Below, in pieces: positions 8,169 through 20,348 of a DNA stretch of 64,000 nucleotides. This DNA is from an uncultured beta proteobacterium. Lineage in GTDB: Bacteria; Pseudomonadota; Gammaproteobacteria; Burkholderiales; SG8-41. The stretch spans positions 1-64,000 of the forward strand of contig CAISYC010000022.1 in assembly GCA_903889565.1 (NCBI GenBank), in the 5' to 3' direction. The notes under the pieces were generated by a model, which was given only the letters and a program-made list of their open reading frames with translations, made no database searches and had not been told where the DNA came from. The translations under genes and the position numbers were made by a program. Each line of letters begins with the position of its first letter. Within the stretch, counting starts at the first letter, position 1.

Positions 8169-9482
8169 TTATATGACGCGAGGGCTGTTTAACATGCTTT
8201 CACGGTCCATTTTTTCGAGCACTGCGTCGTCAGTCTTTGAAAGTTTTAGAACCTTGTCTGCGAGTTGGTTCAATGCCGTTCGACGCTCATCCATGTAGTC
8301 GTGATGGTCATAGACGGCCATCATCGGAGGTAGGGCGTGGTTCAGGATCTTTTCCTTGACGTGCGGTGATACCCCGAGCTTCGCCAGTTGTGTGGATGCG
8401 GTGCGGCGCAGATCATGTGGTGTCCAGTGCGCCATTCCGATTTTGGTTAGATGCCGCTCAACCGCCTTGGTGATCGCGCGCTCGGTGAAATGCTTGTCCG
8501 ATTCTTGGGCAGTAGCGTTTTCGGCGGAGCTATTGGCAGCCGGGGAGGCGCTCTCGAGCAGCTTTATTATCTGAGGCGAGGGCATTACAAAGCGGCTTTT
8601 GCCGGCCAACCGCTTCAGTCGCCTAAATAATTCGATCGCGATTGGGGAGAGGGGAACTAGGTGCTCCTTGCCGTTCTTGCTGTTGGCAGCGGGAATGGTC
8701 CAGAGCTTCTTCGCTCGGAGATCAATGTGACTCCATTCTGCTGCTGCGATCTCTCCTCGGCGTTGCGCGGTTACCAGGAGGAGTTTCAGTGCAATCGGCA
8801 CTGACTTATACGTTGGAAATTCTTCGATTTTTGCCCAGAAGTCTTTGATTTCCTTGAAGCTAAGATTGCGTTCCCGCCTCTTTTCGACCCCTCCCACCGA
8901 CTTTTTCTTCAGATCAGCACAAACGTTGGACGTCAGAATGCCCCGATCTACCCCAAACTGGAGCATCTGCTTGGTTACGGACATCGTGCGATTGGCCATT
9001 GCACGCGCGCCGCGATCGACAATCTTGTCCAGCATCTGGATTACATCGCGCCGGGTTACTTCCGTGCACTTCTTCTTGCCGAGCGAGGGGATTACGTTTG
9101 AATCGAGGATGCTACGGGCAATATCTGGCCGTTTTCGCTCGCGCTCAACGTAACGGCTCATCCACTCGTCGGCCAGGTCCTTGATTGTTTCAGATTGTTG
9201 ATGGAGTTTGCCTTGAAGCTTCTTGCGTTGCTTTTCAGCCGCCGGGCTAACGCCCTCAGCAACGCGTGTACGGGCATGAGCACAGTACGTGCGAGCCTTT
9301 TTTAGGGATATGTCCGGATACTTGCCGAGGATGACGCGCTCGAGTTTGCCATGCAGACGATATCGATAATGGAATGAAATCACTCCTGAGGGATAAACCC
9401 TGACCCAAAGTCCGTCGCGATCCGACAGGTCGTAGCGGCTCTCCTTGGGTTGGAGCTTCTGCAGGATGGATTCTTGCAGCAT
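8169..9482 (-). CDS. P4-type tyrosine integrase
   Basis: 437 residues; site-specific recombinase that would integrate and excise the island. Order: N-terminal arm-DNA-binding domain of the DUF4102 kind (YDLSDRDGLWVRVYPSG...KLERVILGKYPDISLKKAR, 17-65), SAM-like core-binding domain (100-190), catalytic domain from about 205. Catalytic residues are visible: R241 in TAQRRGEI, K around 269-272, H356 and R359 in HDLRR, H382 in LNHAL and Tyr391 in VYDHHDY. Length is typical and the gene appears intact. Its 5' end faces the tRNA-Pro fragment at 9711-9755, the expected place for the recombination site. Its 3' end is 22 bases from the direct repeat. Confidence 0.95.
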   Translation of the reverse strand: MLQESILQKLQPKESRYDLSDRDGLWVRVYPSGVISFHYRYRLHGKLERVILGKYPDISLKKARTYCAHARTRVAEGVSPAAEKQRKKLQGKLHQQSETIKDLADEWMSRYVERERKRPDIARSILDSNVIPSLGKKKCTEVTRRDVIQMLDKIVDRGARAMANRTMSVTKQMLQFGVDRGILTSNVCADLKKKSVGGVEKRRERNLSFKEIKDFWAKIEEFPTYKSVPIALKLLLVTAQRRGEIAAAEWSHIDLRAKKLWTIPAANSKNGKEHLVPLSPIAIELFRRLKRLAGKSRFVMPSPQIIKLLESASPAANSSAENATAQESDKHFTERAITKAVERHLTKIGMAHWTPHDLRRTASTQLAKLGVSPHVKEKILNHALPPMMAVYDHHDYMDERRTALNQLADKVLKLSKTDDAVLEKMDRESMLNSPRVI

Positions 9483-9559
9483 GCAGTGTCCTTCTGTTAC
9501 CGTGAGAGTTGATATCCCTGATTGAAGTCAGGCGGCCACAGTATATACCCAGAATAAAT

Positions 9560-9582
9560 TGGGGGACACAGTGGGGGACACA
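9560..9582. repeat. Tandem 11-base repeats near the integrase start, possible arm-type sites
   Basis: TGGGGGACACA occurs at 9560-9570 and again at 9572-9582. The pair lies between the integrase start and the att site. Tyrosine integrases bind short direct repeats in such positions through the N-terminal domain; that role is inferred. Confidence 0.4.
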
Positions 9583-9710
9583 AAAAGATGCACAATCGTG
9601 AACAGCTTTGGAACGCTCAGAAACAAAGAATTCTTAAAGTTACTTAATAAACAATATATTAATGGCGTGGTCAAAACATCCTGAACCGTTGTGAAACGAT
9701 TGACACCGGT

Positions 9711-9756
<46 letters not shown>

Positions 9757-9833
9757 TCCTTCAAGTAATCAGTCGATTTTCTCGCCGAGCGCCAGCCATT
9801 GCGCTGTTGTTCTGCGCGATCGACATTCCGATT

Positions 9834-11531
9834 TCAGCTGTCGGCATCCACCGTAGCACGGCCGGACTGCGAAACTTCCTTCCGAACGTGCTGTGCGACG
9901 TCGCCTTCACGCGGGGCGCACGCATCGCGTGTGATGAATTCATACGCCGGCAGCGTGAGAAATTCCGTGTATTCGTCGCAGGTCGTAATTTCCTCAAACA
10001 ACTGGGCGGCGTCTTCGTATTTGCCGGCATCCCATGCTGCAGGTCCAAGAATTTTTCTGATCCGGGGCAATTCCTCGCTGAGCAACTGACGGACCATGGG
10101 CTTGGTCACCTTGCGGCCATCTTCGAGCACGCCTTGCGGACTTCTGATCCATTGCCAGATTTGCGAGCGTGAAATCTCTGCCGTGGCGGCGTCTTCCATC
10201 AGGTTGAACACCGGCACGCAGCCGTTGCCGGCAAGCCACGCGCCGAGATACTGCACGCCCACGCTGATGTTATTGCGCAACCCTTCCTCGGTGATCGGTT
10301 TTTCGGGTTGGAAGTCGAGCAAGTCCCGCGCCGTAACGCTGACGTCGTCGCGCTGCCGGTGGATCTGATTCGGTGTCGGCATGTATTGGTCGAAAATCGC
10401 TTTTGCAATGCCGACTAGGCCGGGATGCGCGACCCATGTGCCGTCGCAGCCGTCGGTTGCCTCGCGCAGCTTGTCCGCGCGCACTTTTTCCAGCGCCGCA
10501 TCGTTGGCGGCGGCATCGTTCTTGATCGGAATTTGCGCCGCCATGCCGCCCATCGCGAAGGTGTTGCGCCGATGACAGGTTTTGATCAGAAGCAGGGCAT
10601 AGGCGCGCAGGAACGGCGCAGTCATTGTCACTCGCCCGCGATCGGCAAGGCAGAATTCCTGTTGTGCGCGGAACTTCTTGATGCAACTGAATATGTAATC
10701 CCAGCGCCCGATGTTGAGGCCGGCCGAGTGTTCGCGCAACTCGTAGAGTATTTCGTCCATTTCGAACGCCGCAAGCACGGTTTCAATCAGTGCCGTTGCC
10801 TTGATGCTTCCGCGGGGTACTCCCAACAGGTCTTGCGCCGTCACGAAAATATCGTTCCAGAGCCGCGCTTCAAGATGACTTTCCATCTTTGGCAGGTAGA
10901 AATAGGGGCCGCTGTCGGCGGCAAGCAGAGCCTTGGCGTTGTGGAAAAAGTAAAGCGCGAAATCGAAAATCGCCGCGGAGATCGGCCGCCCGTCAATCTC
11001 GACATGGCGCTCGACCATGTGCCAGCCGCGCGGCCGCACCAGCAGTGTTGCCGTTGTGTCGTTCAGTTTGTAAGCTTTTCCCTCCGGGCTCAGGAACGAG
11101 ATGTTGCGGCGTACGGCGTCGCGCAGGTTGATTTGACCTTCGATCAGGTTGGTCCAGGTCGGCGCATTGGAGTCTTCGAAATCGGCCATGAAGACCCTGG
11201 CGCCGCAATTCAGCGCATTGATCACCATCTTGCGGTCGGTCGGGCCCGTAATTTCGACGCGGCGGTCCTGCAAGTCGGCTGGACATGCGGCCACCGTCCA
11301 ATTCCCGCTTCGGATGTGCGCGGTCTCCGGCAGGAAGTCCGGCAGTTTGCCGGCGTCGAATTCCTTCTGCCGGTGAGCGCGAGCCGCTATCAGTTGGCGC
11401 CGGCGCGGTTCAAACTGCCGCGCGATTGCCGCGAGAAAGGCCATCGCTTCCGGAGTGAGGATTTCGGCGTACTGAGGTGTGATGCTGCCAAGCACCTTGA
11501 TTGCGGACGCGTACGCGGCGTTTGATTTCAT
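9834..11531 (-). CDS. aceB: Malate synthase A
   Basis: Condenses glyoxylate with acetyl-CoA to malate in the glyoxylate shunt. 565 residues from the ATG at 11531, which overlaps the stop of the preceding gene by four bases. Family hallmarks: [16 protein letters not shown] and [15 protein letters not shown] near 110-145, then [13 protein letters not shown] and, toward the C terminus, the LTLPAYEFI segment typical of the enzyme's end. About 28 further residues follow that segment and are unusual for the family. A longer open frame to 11957 is only antisense-like noise over the neighbouring gene. It is the first intact chromosomal gene to the right of the island. Probable control is by the divergent DUF3612-type regulator two genes upstream. 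Confidence 0.95.
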   Translation of the reverse strand: MKSNAAYASAIKVLGSITPQYAEILTPEAMAFLAAIARQFEPRRRQLIAARAHRQKEFDAGKLPDFLPETAHIRSGNWTVAACPADLQDRRVEITGPTDRKMVINALNCGARVFMADFEDSNAPTWTNLIEGQINLRDAVRRNISFLSPEGKAYKLNDTTATLLVRPRGWHMVERHVEIDGRPISAAIFDFALYFFHNAKALLAADSGPYFYLPKMESHLEARLWNDIFVTAQDLLGVPRGSIKATALIETVLAAFEMDEILYELREHSAGLNIGRWDYIFSCIKKFRAQQEFCLADRGRVTMTAPFLRAYALLLIKTCHRRNTFAMGGMAAQIPIKNDAAANDAALEKVRADKLREATDGCDGTWVAHPGLVGIAKAIFDQYMPTPNQIHRQRDDVSVTARDLLDFQPEKPITEEGLRNNISVGVQYLGAWLAGNGCVPVFNLMEDAATAEISRSQIWQWIRSPQGVLEDGRKVTKPMVRQLLSEELPRIRKILGPAAWDAGKYEDAAQLFEEITTCDEYTEFLTLPAYEFITRDACAPREGDVAQHVRKEVSQSGRATVDADS

Positions 11532-12652
11532 TGGCAGAACTCCCTGTTCATCGGTAAAGGCCTTGGATCCATCCATTTGCCCGCTCCTGATACGGCAGGC
11601 AAGCGGTTTCTGCCCAGACGCTCGTCCACCAGCATCACGATTTCGTGCAGTGTGTCGCATTGGAGTCCGCGTTGGCTGGCGATGCGTCGAACCAGGCTGT
11701 CGACCCGTTCGATGTGTTTGGCCCCGGCAAACAGCGCACGCGCCGCCGACGAGGGCTTGCCCAGACTCTCGGCGGCCTTGGCGTACTTTTCGAACGGCAC
11801 CAGATCGTCGGGCTCCGCGCCGAGCCCCGTGCACAGATTGGCGACCCAGTTGTAGATTTCGCGCGACCGTGTGAAATTGCCGTGAACCGCGTCCTTGATC
11901 GGGATCATGTCGTGCGACCGTATACAGCGGTAGTTGCCGGTGATCAGCATTGGCCATTTCGCCAGCGGCACGAAAATCGAATCGTGGACCTTGAGTTTGA
12001 CCGGTATTTCGATGGCGCCATCGCCGGTCTGGAAGCGCGCGTTTTCGATGTCGGCCTCAAGCCTGCGCAGCAACGCGGTCGGCTCCGCCGCATCGAAGCG
12101 TGCCGCCTTGAAATTGGTCGGCAGCCCTACCTGCAGAACGTTCTTCGGCTGATCAGACGGACGAAATGCCTGTGGATCAGGGCTCGCCAGCGTTGTCAGT
12201 GCGGGATCGAAATCCTTCCACACTGCGGGATTGGTATAGCAATGATCAAGCGCCCCGGTATCGAGCCCTGGTATGCGCTTGAGGTAAGCGAGCGGCGGCA
12301 TGTTCATGATGGCGAGGCAGGGCTTGCGTGCACGCGCGACGCGGGTCATCAATTCGCGCACGCCTTGGGCGCCCAGTTGCGCCTCCTGCATGCCAAGTAC
12401 GATCAGATCATATTCGCCGGGATCCACTGCGTCGGGTGTCAGGGCAGTGAGCGTGCCCGACAGGCTGTGCGACGGGATCTCCAGCAGCGTTTCCCGGCCG
12501 CGCAGCGGAAAACGGACCACAGTTCCGTCACGGTTGATCAGTTCCGCAGTCGGCCCGGTGCAGACCAGCGTTACACGGTGCCCGGCCATCAACAACTTGG
12601 TGCCCAGCAACGAGCCGTAGGATGCGCCCAGAACAAGAATACTGTATTTCAT
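11528..12652 (-). CDS. ApbA/PanE-like reductase (2-dehydropantoate 2-reductase N-terminal domain)
   Basis: 374 residues from the ATG at 12652, chosen because GGAGG lies just upstream; a TTG at 12658 is not needed. The N terminus [29 protein letters not shown] is a Rossmann NAD(P)-binding fold with the A/G-rich turn of ketopantoate-reductase relatives. A downstream helical half ([11 protein letters not shown]..., KPSSAARAL) also fits that superfamily. It is translationally coupled to malate synthase, so it may act on a small 2-oxo or hydroxy acid connected with glyoxylate rather than on ketopantoate. Substrate unknown. Confidence 0.75.
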   Translation of the reverse strand: MKYSILVLGASYGSLLGTKLLMAGHRVTLVCTGPTAELINRDGTVVRFPLRGRETLLEIPSHSLSGTLTALTPDAVDPGEYDLIVLGMQEAQLGAQGVRELMTRVARARKPCLAIMNMPPLAYLKRIPGLDTGALDHCYTNPAVWKDFDPALTTLASPDPQAFRPSDQPKNVLQVGLPTNFKAARFDAAEPTALLRRLEADIENARFQTGDGAIEIPVKLKVHDSIFVPLAKWPMLITGNYRCIRSHDMIPIKDAVHGNFTRSREIYNWVANLCTGLGAEPDDLVPFEKYAKAAESLGKPSSAARALFAGAKHIERVDSLVRRIASQRGLQCDTLHEIVMLVDERLGRNRLPAVSGAGKWMDPRPLPMNREFCQ

Positions 12653-12730
12653 TTTCAACCTCCGATTGACGGGGGGAAGTCACGCGCCTCTGAATTTATG
12701 CAGGTCAGTATAGGCAAAAAAAACGTAAAT

Positions 12731-12766
12731 TTGACACAATAAAATTCACAATGTTAATTTCACAAC
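12731..12766. promoter_or_regulatory. Promoter/operator region with CACAAY repeats
   Basis: In the 120-base gap between the divergent reductase and regulator genes, CACAAT occurs at 12735 and 12747 and CACAAC at 12761, same orientation. TTGACA (12731-12736) could be a -35 box with a weak TTAATT 17 bases later. Repeats in such a gap are a plausible site for the regulator encoded next to it. Confidence 0.35.
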
Positions 12767-12772
12767 ACTGCC

Positions 12773-14338
12773 ATGACACTCCACACCCGCAAAAGCCACT
12801 TCCTCGGCACCAAACTGCGTGCCTTGCGCAAGCGCAACCGGCTGACTCTGGATGAACTGTCGGTGCGCTGTGCTCAACTCGATGCGCGGTGCGCCCCGTC
12901 GGTGTCCTACCTGAGCATGATCGAAAGCGGCAAGCGGCGGCCGTCCGAGGAGGTGTTGAAACTGTTGTCAGCGCTGTTTCAGCGCGACGCCGGCTGGTTC
13001 GCGGACGACAGCCGGGACATTGAAGCCGCGGCGGTCGAGCATCGCGCCGGCGGCGCAACAGGCGTGCCGCTGGAACCCGCGTTCCTGTTTTCAAAGGAAT
13101 TGCTGCAGGCGGCGATTCCCGAATTGCTCGCGCAGACCGGCACCACCGGGCAGCAGTTCGCGCATCTGTTGATCCGCTCGCACCAGGAGATGTCGCGCAA
13201 CGATTTTCCCGACCTTGAGCGGCTGGCGGAAAGCATCGGCGAGCGCGGGTTTCCACTCGGCGCCGCTGACCTGCTGCGACTGTGTAAGCACCATGGGCTC
13301 GCCATTCGCTGGTTCGACCGCAAACCGGTACTCGCGCGCGACAAGGATGGCGAACTGCGCAGCATGGTGCGCTCCTTTTACGAGGCGCCGCGCACCATTT
13401 ACCTGAATCGCCAACTCCAATCCGACCCGGCGCGTCTCAAGTTCGACCTCGCCTCGCATCTCGGGCACAAGGTACTGCACGACGGCGACGGGCTGAAATC
13501 CGCGCACGCCACCGGTGGCGAAATGGGCGGCAGTCCTGACGGCGGTGCGGCGATCGCCGCGGGCCTCAATGCGCAGGATGTGCTGCACGCGTGGCGTGAT
13601 TTCGAGTGCAGCTTTTTTGCCGGCGCGTTGTTGTGCCCGAAAATTCCGTTTCGGCGTTTTCTGACGCGCGAGTCATACCGGGTTGAAGCCGGAGAAAAAA
13701 TCGAGCTCACGCCGGCGGTGGTAATGCGGCGCATGACGAAAGTGTCGCCGTATCCGTACTGGCATTTTTTCGATGCTTATCCGCCCGGCTACCTGCGCGC
13801 GGTCTATCGCGGCAACGGGATTCCTCTGCCGTGGGGCAATATGGCGCAGGTCACGGACCCGTGCCCGAACTGGGCGGTTTTTCGCATGCTCGACGAGCAT
13901 CGCGGCGCCGATCGCGGGTCGCAGATCTCGGTGATGCGCCACGGCGGGCAATCGCTGCTGTATTGCTGTCATTCCCGGCGTACCAACGACATGGCCGGCA
14001 ACCCCCATGTCCTGTCGGTGGGCATTGATTTGCTGCCGGCGTTGCGATCGCATAGCGCCGATGCGGACGCGATCGTTGCCAGTATCACCGACGAATGCCT
14101 GCATCACCGCGGCGAAGCAAAAATTCCCAAGGCTGCGGTCGAGGCGATCAATGGCGCGGCACGGGTTCTGAACATCGCCTGGGTGGAGGATGCGCTGGCG
14201 CGACCCGCACGCGTGATCTGCCCGCGCAGCGCGGATTGTCCGCGCACGGCGCACTGCAACGGCGCCGGATCGTCGCGCGCGCGAGAAATTACCGATGTGC
14301 GCGAGGAAATCATCAGCAAGGCCAGGCGCGGGCATTAA
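12773..14338 (+). CDS. XRE-family transcriptional regulator (DUF3612/ScfR-RamB-like)
   Basis: 521 residues. An N-terminal helix-turn-helix (about 8-75: GTKLRALRKRNRLTLDELS...SVSYLSMIESGKRRPSEEVLKLL) is followed by a large ligand-sensing region. The segment LASHLGHKVLH around 222-232 recalls the metalloprotease-like helix of ImmA/IrrE regulators but lacks a proper HExxH. The C terminus is Cys-rich (VICPRSADCPRTAHC). Proteins of this architecture control acyl-CoA and glyoxylate metabolism in other bacteria (RamB, ScfR), and here the gene diverges from the reductase-malate synthase pair. I infer that it senses a metabolite of acetate or short-chain acyl use and regulates that operon. Confidence 0.85.
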   Translation: MTLHTRKSHFLGTKLRALRKRNRLTLDELSVRCAQLDARCAPSVSYLSMIESGKRRPSEEVLKLLSALFQRDAGWFADDSRDIEAAAVEHRAGGATGVPLEPAFLFSKELLQAAIPELLAQTGTTGQQFAHLLIRSHQEMSRNDFPDLERLAESIGERGFPLGAADLLRLCKHHGLAIRWFDRKPVLARDKDGELRSMVRSFYEAPRTIYLNRQLQSDPARLKFDLASHLGHKVLHDGDGLKSAHATGGEMGGSPDGGAAIAAGLNAQDVLHAWRDFECSFFAGALLCPKIPFRRFLTRESYRVEAGEKIELTPAVVMRRMTKVSPYPYWHFFDAYPPGYLRAVYRGNGIPLPWGNMAQVTDPCPNWAVFRMLDEHRGADRGSQISVMRHGGQSLLYCCHSRRTNDMAGNPHVLSVGIDLLPALRSHSADADAIVASITDECLHHRGEAKIPKAAVEAINGAARVLNIAWVEDALARPARVICPRSADCPRTAHCNGAGSSRAREITDVREEIISKARRGH

Positions 14339-14418
14339 ACCGGCGAATGATGTGCCACCGGTCAATCCAGCCCGGTAATCGACCGCAACTTCTATTGCGA
14401 ATTCTGCTGTCGGATGGT

Positions 14419-16805
<2,387 letters not shown>

Positions 16806-16809
<4 letters not shown>

Positions 16810-18776
16810 ACGTCAGCCTCGACCTGGTCGCCGTTTTCTTCCATCCAGCTACAGCGTCGTTCGGATTCCTTCTTCGACATCAGCATATTGAACAGCGCAT
16901 AGGTTTTTTCGCGGTCGTCGATGCGTACCTGCAAGAGGCGACGTGTATCCGGACTCAAGGTGGTTTCCCATAGCTGGCCGGGATTCATTTCGCCGAGACC
17001 CTTGAAACGCTGCATCTGCAGCGACTCGGCGCGCACGCCCTCATCGATCGCGCGTTCGCGCAGCGAGCGCAGTTCGTCGTCGTCAATCGCGTAGACTTTT
17101 TTCGCCGGCCGTTTGCCGTGCGCCGGGATATCGAGCTTGTAAAGGGGCGGGCAGGCGACATAAATATGGCCGCCTTCGATCAGCTTCGGGAAATGGCGGT
17201 AGAACAGCGTCAGCAGCAACACCGCAATATGCGCGCCGTCGACGTCGGCATCGGTCATCGACACGATCTTGCCGTAGCGCAGACCGGAGAGGTCAGGGGA
17301 GTCTTCCTCGCCATGCGGATCGACGCCGATGGCGACGGCGATGTCGTGAATTTCGGCATTCGCAAACAGCAGGTCGCGTTTGACCTCCCAGGAGTTCAAG
17401 GCCTTGCCGCGCATCTTGTAAATGGCCTGAAACTGCTTGTCGCGCGCCTGCTTGGCGGAGCCGCCGGCCGAATCGCCTTCGACGAGGAACAGTTCGTTTT
17501 CGCCGAGGCTGCTCGATTCGCAATCGGTCAGTTTCTCCGGCAGCATCACCACGCTGGAGGATTTCTTGCGTTCAACCTTGGTTACCGAACGCGAACGCTC
17601 GACCGCCTGCCTGATCACCAGTTCGGCGATCTTGCGGCCGAAATCGACATGGCTGTTGAGCCACAACTCGAATGGATCGCGCACCATGCTGGAGACCAGC
17701 TTGACGGCATCGCGATTGGACAGCTTTTCCTTGGTCTGGCCGTGGAACTGCGGCTCCAGCACCTTGGCCGACAGAAAGTAGACCGTGCGCGACCACACAT
17801 CGTCGGATTGCAGCTTGATGCCGCGCGGCATCATGTTGTGATGTTCGGCGAAGGCTTTGACCGCTTCGAAAATGCCGTCGCGCAGGCCCGCTTCATGTGT
17901 GCCGCCAGCCGGCGTCGGAATCAGGTTGGCGTACGATTCGCCGCAGCCCTTGGCCTCGTCCACCATCGCGAAGGCCCAGCCGGCGCCTTCGCCGACCGCA
18001 AAGCCGTTCGCTTCCTGCACGTATTTTTCGCCGTCGAATATCGGTGCCACCGGCTCGGCATCGGCGAGCAGATCCTTGAGGTAACCCTTCATGCCCTCCG
18101 GATAGCTCCAGGTCTGCGAGGTCGTTTCCTGTCCTTCGCGCGCACCCTCGATGTTCAGCGTGACAGCGACGCCCGGCAGCAATACCGCCTTGGAGCGCAC
18201 GATGCGTTCGAGTTCGGGCAGCGAGATCTTGCCGCTGTCGAAGTATTTTTTGTTCGGCCAGATGCGCAGCAGGGTGCCGGTTTCGCCTTTCGGCGCGGCG
18301 CCGGTGCGTTTCAGTTTCTCAGCCACGACGCCGTCGGCGAAGGCCATCCGGTGCACGCCGCCATCGCGGCGCACCTCGACCTCGAGGCGGGTGGACAGCG
18401 CATTGGTCACCGAGACGCCGACACCGTGCAGACCGCCGGAGAATTTATAGGCGGCATCGGCTTCGGTCTTCGAGAACTTGGCGCCGGCATGCAGCTCGGT
18501 GAAGACCAGCTGCACCGTCGGGATTTTTTCGGTCGGATGCATGCCGACCGGGATGCCGCGGCCGTTGTCGGCGACGCTGACCGAGCCGTCGCGATGCACC
18601 GTGACGTCGATGCGCGTGGCGTGACCGCCGAAAGCTTCGTCGGCGGCGTTGTCGATCGCTTCCTGAATAATGTGCGTCGGGTCGGAGGTGCGGGTGTACA
18701 TGCCCGGCAGGCGCTGCACCGGCTCGATGCCGCGCAGCTTGGTGACTGATGATTCGTCGTATTTCTTGGTGGCCAT
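16806..18776 (-). CDS. parE: DNA topoisomerase IV subunit B
   Basis: 656 residues, the ATPase subunit. GHKL ATP site: [11 protein letters not shown] (39-49), [13 protein letters not shown], and [20 protein letters not shown] domain: [14 protein letters not shown] and [11 protein letters not shown] with RGKALN between them. The C terminus PPLYKLD...[20 protein letters not shown] is typical. The short form without a large insert fits ParE better than GyrB, as does the coupling to parC. The start at 18776 directly follows the SET-domain gene (42-base gap), so the SET, parE and parC genes may be one transcript. Confidence 0.97.
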
Positions 18777-18818
18777 GGGGTTTCTGGTGGGTGGTCCGGC
18801 GTGTCGCGAAGGGGCGGT

Positions 18819-19271
18819 CTAGCGCCGCTCTTCCAGCATCGTACCACGGCATTGGCCGGCGCCGCAGCGGCATGCATATTGGCGTTTCAGCGCCGCCGTA
18901 TAGCGGACTTCGAGGTAGAGGTTGTAATCGATGGTGATTTCCTCGCCGGGCTCGATGGCGCGCAGGGTTTCGATAAAGACGCGGCCGTTTTCATCGACGG
19001 CTTCGCAGTTCGGCTCGCAGCAATGGTTGATCCAGCGCGCGCTGTTGCCGTTGCGGCTGCCGTCAATCACCAGTTCTTCGTCGAGCATGAACAGGAAGGT
19101 GTGCGTCGAGGCGTCGTCGGCATCGCGCTCGTCATCGACGACGCGCTCGCCCTTGTATTCGATCAGCCGGGTGTTGCCCGGAATGGCGGCGGTGGCGAAG
19201 ACGCCGCGACCGTGGATGCCTGAGCGGCGCACGATGATGCGCCGGGTCTTTCGGGGTGCTGCCTTCTGCAT
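18819..19271 (-). CDS. SET-domain protein (putative protein-lysine methyltransferase)
   Basis: 150 residues from the ATG at 19271 (a TTG at 19283 is the alternative). It is almost nothing but a SET domain: HGRGVFATAAIPGNTRLIEYKGE at the start, SARWINHCCEPNCEA (the NHxxxPNC knot motif), EEITIDYN (catalytic Tyr region) and a post-SET Cys cluster YACRCGAGQC. These bind S-adenosylmethionine and methylate a lysine of a protein target, unknown here. A candidate target is a DNA-binding protein, given the neighbour topoisomerase genes; this is guesswork. Such small SET proteins are scattered in bacteria. Confidence 0.88.
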   Translation of the reverse strand: MQKAAPRKTRRIIVRRSGIHGRGVFATAAIPGNTRLIEYKGERVVDDERDADDASTHTFLFMLDEELVIDGSRNGNSARWINHCCEPNCEAVDENGRVFIETLRAIEPGEEITIDYNLYLEVRYTAALKRQYACRCGAGQCRGTMLEERR

Positions 19272-19388
19272 GAGTCGGGTCAATTCAAAAAAGCGCGTAT
19301 TTTACCCAAACCGCGATGCCGTCGTGCACCGGCATTGCGGCCGGCACGGCGTGCGTTTGCGCTGGGGCCATGGCATGCACGGACGCGG

Positions 19389-20348
19389 CTATTCGTCGAG
19401 CACCCTGACTGCGGCGGATACCGCGCTGGCGCGCGATTCGACGCCGACTTTCGTATACACGTGCTCGAGATGCTTGTGCGCGGTGCGGTAGCTGATGCCG
19501 AGAATTTCCGCGATGTCCTTGTTCGATTTGCCGCAGGTCAACCAGTAGAGGACCTCGGCTTCGCGGCCGGTGAGCGTGAAACGCGCCTGCAATTTGCCGA
19601 TACCGACGCGTTCGACCTCGATCTGCGCGGCCTGCTGGATAACCAGCAGGATTTCGTTTTCGGCGACGCGGCTGAGCAGGCGGAATCGCACCTTGAGGCC
19701 GTTGGCGGCGACGACGATGCTTTCGTTGTGCGCCGGATCCGGTTCGGTCTTCTGCGCAACCCACGCGCACACCTCGGGCGGCAATTCGACTGCATTGGAC
19801 GGCGATGCCTTGCCGGTTTTCGCGCGATCGGCAGGCAGCCCGGCAAGTTGCTCGAGTATCCGCTGCGCCTGCGGCGTGGTCCAGCGCACCTTGCCCGCAT
19901 TGTCAGAAGCCAGCATCGTGCGTCCGCTGACATCGAGTGCGGTGCGCACATCCTGTGCTTCGCGCGCATTGGCGAGGTGAACGCGCATGCGCGCGAGCAG
20001 TTCGTCGGGTGCGATCGGTTTGGTCAGATAGTCGATGCCGCCGGCGTCGAGTCCGCGCACGATGTGCTCGGTGTCTTCGAGCCCGGTCATGAAGATTACC
20101 GGCACGCCGGCGGCCAAGCCGGCCTTGAGCGCGCGGCAGGTCGCGAAGCCGTCCATGCCCGGCATCACCGCGTCGAGCAGAATCAGATCCGGCAGCAGGC
20201 GCGTGACCTGTTCGAGCGCCTGCGCGCCGCTGGTGGCCACCAGCACGGTGACGCCGGAACGGTCGAGCGAATCGATCAGCAGTTGCAGGGTGTCGGGATG
20301 GTCATCGACGACCAGCACGATGGAGCGTTTGAGTATGCTATCGGTCAC
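19389..20348 (-). CDS. LuxR-type response regulator
   Basis: 319 residues. Receiver domain 9-125 with VVDDHPD, phospho-acceptor D59 in LILLDAVMPGMDG, and Lys in YLTKP. A linker of ~110 residues recalls a degenerate PAS-like sensor. C-terminal LuxR helix-turn-helix (about 250-312): LTGREAEVLYWLTCGKSNKDIAEILGISYRTAHKHLEHVY. The start is a GTG at 20348 inside the end of the upstream kinase gene (11-base overlap), so the two are translated together. It is the expected output for the permease-kinase chimera, and probably activates the divergent amide transport operon. Confidence 0.93.
   Translation of the reverse strand: MTDSILKRSIVLVVDDHPDTLQLLIDSLDRSGVTVLVATSGAQALEQVTRLLPDLILLDAVMPGMDGFATCRALKAGLAAGVPVIFMTGLEDTEHIVRGLDAGGIDYLTKPIAPDELLARMRVHLANAREAQDVRTALDVSGRTMLASDNAGKVRWTTPQAQRILEQLAGLPADRAKTGKASPSNAVELPPEVCAWVAQKTEPDPAHNESIVVAANGLKVRFRLLSRVAENEILLVIQQAAQIEVERVGIGKLQARFTLTGREAEVLYWLTCGKSNKDIAEILGISYRTAHKHLEHVYTKVGVESRASAVSAAVRVLDE

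Noticed and set aside
17118-18749. 543-codon plus-strand open frame
   Set aside because: Antisense shadow of parE.
19310-19360. Hairpin CCGGC-ATTGCG-GCCGG upstream of the SET gene
   Set aside because: Short, without T tract in either direction; likely a chance product of GC richness.
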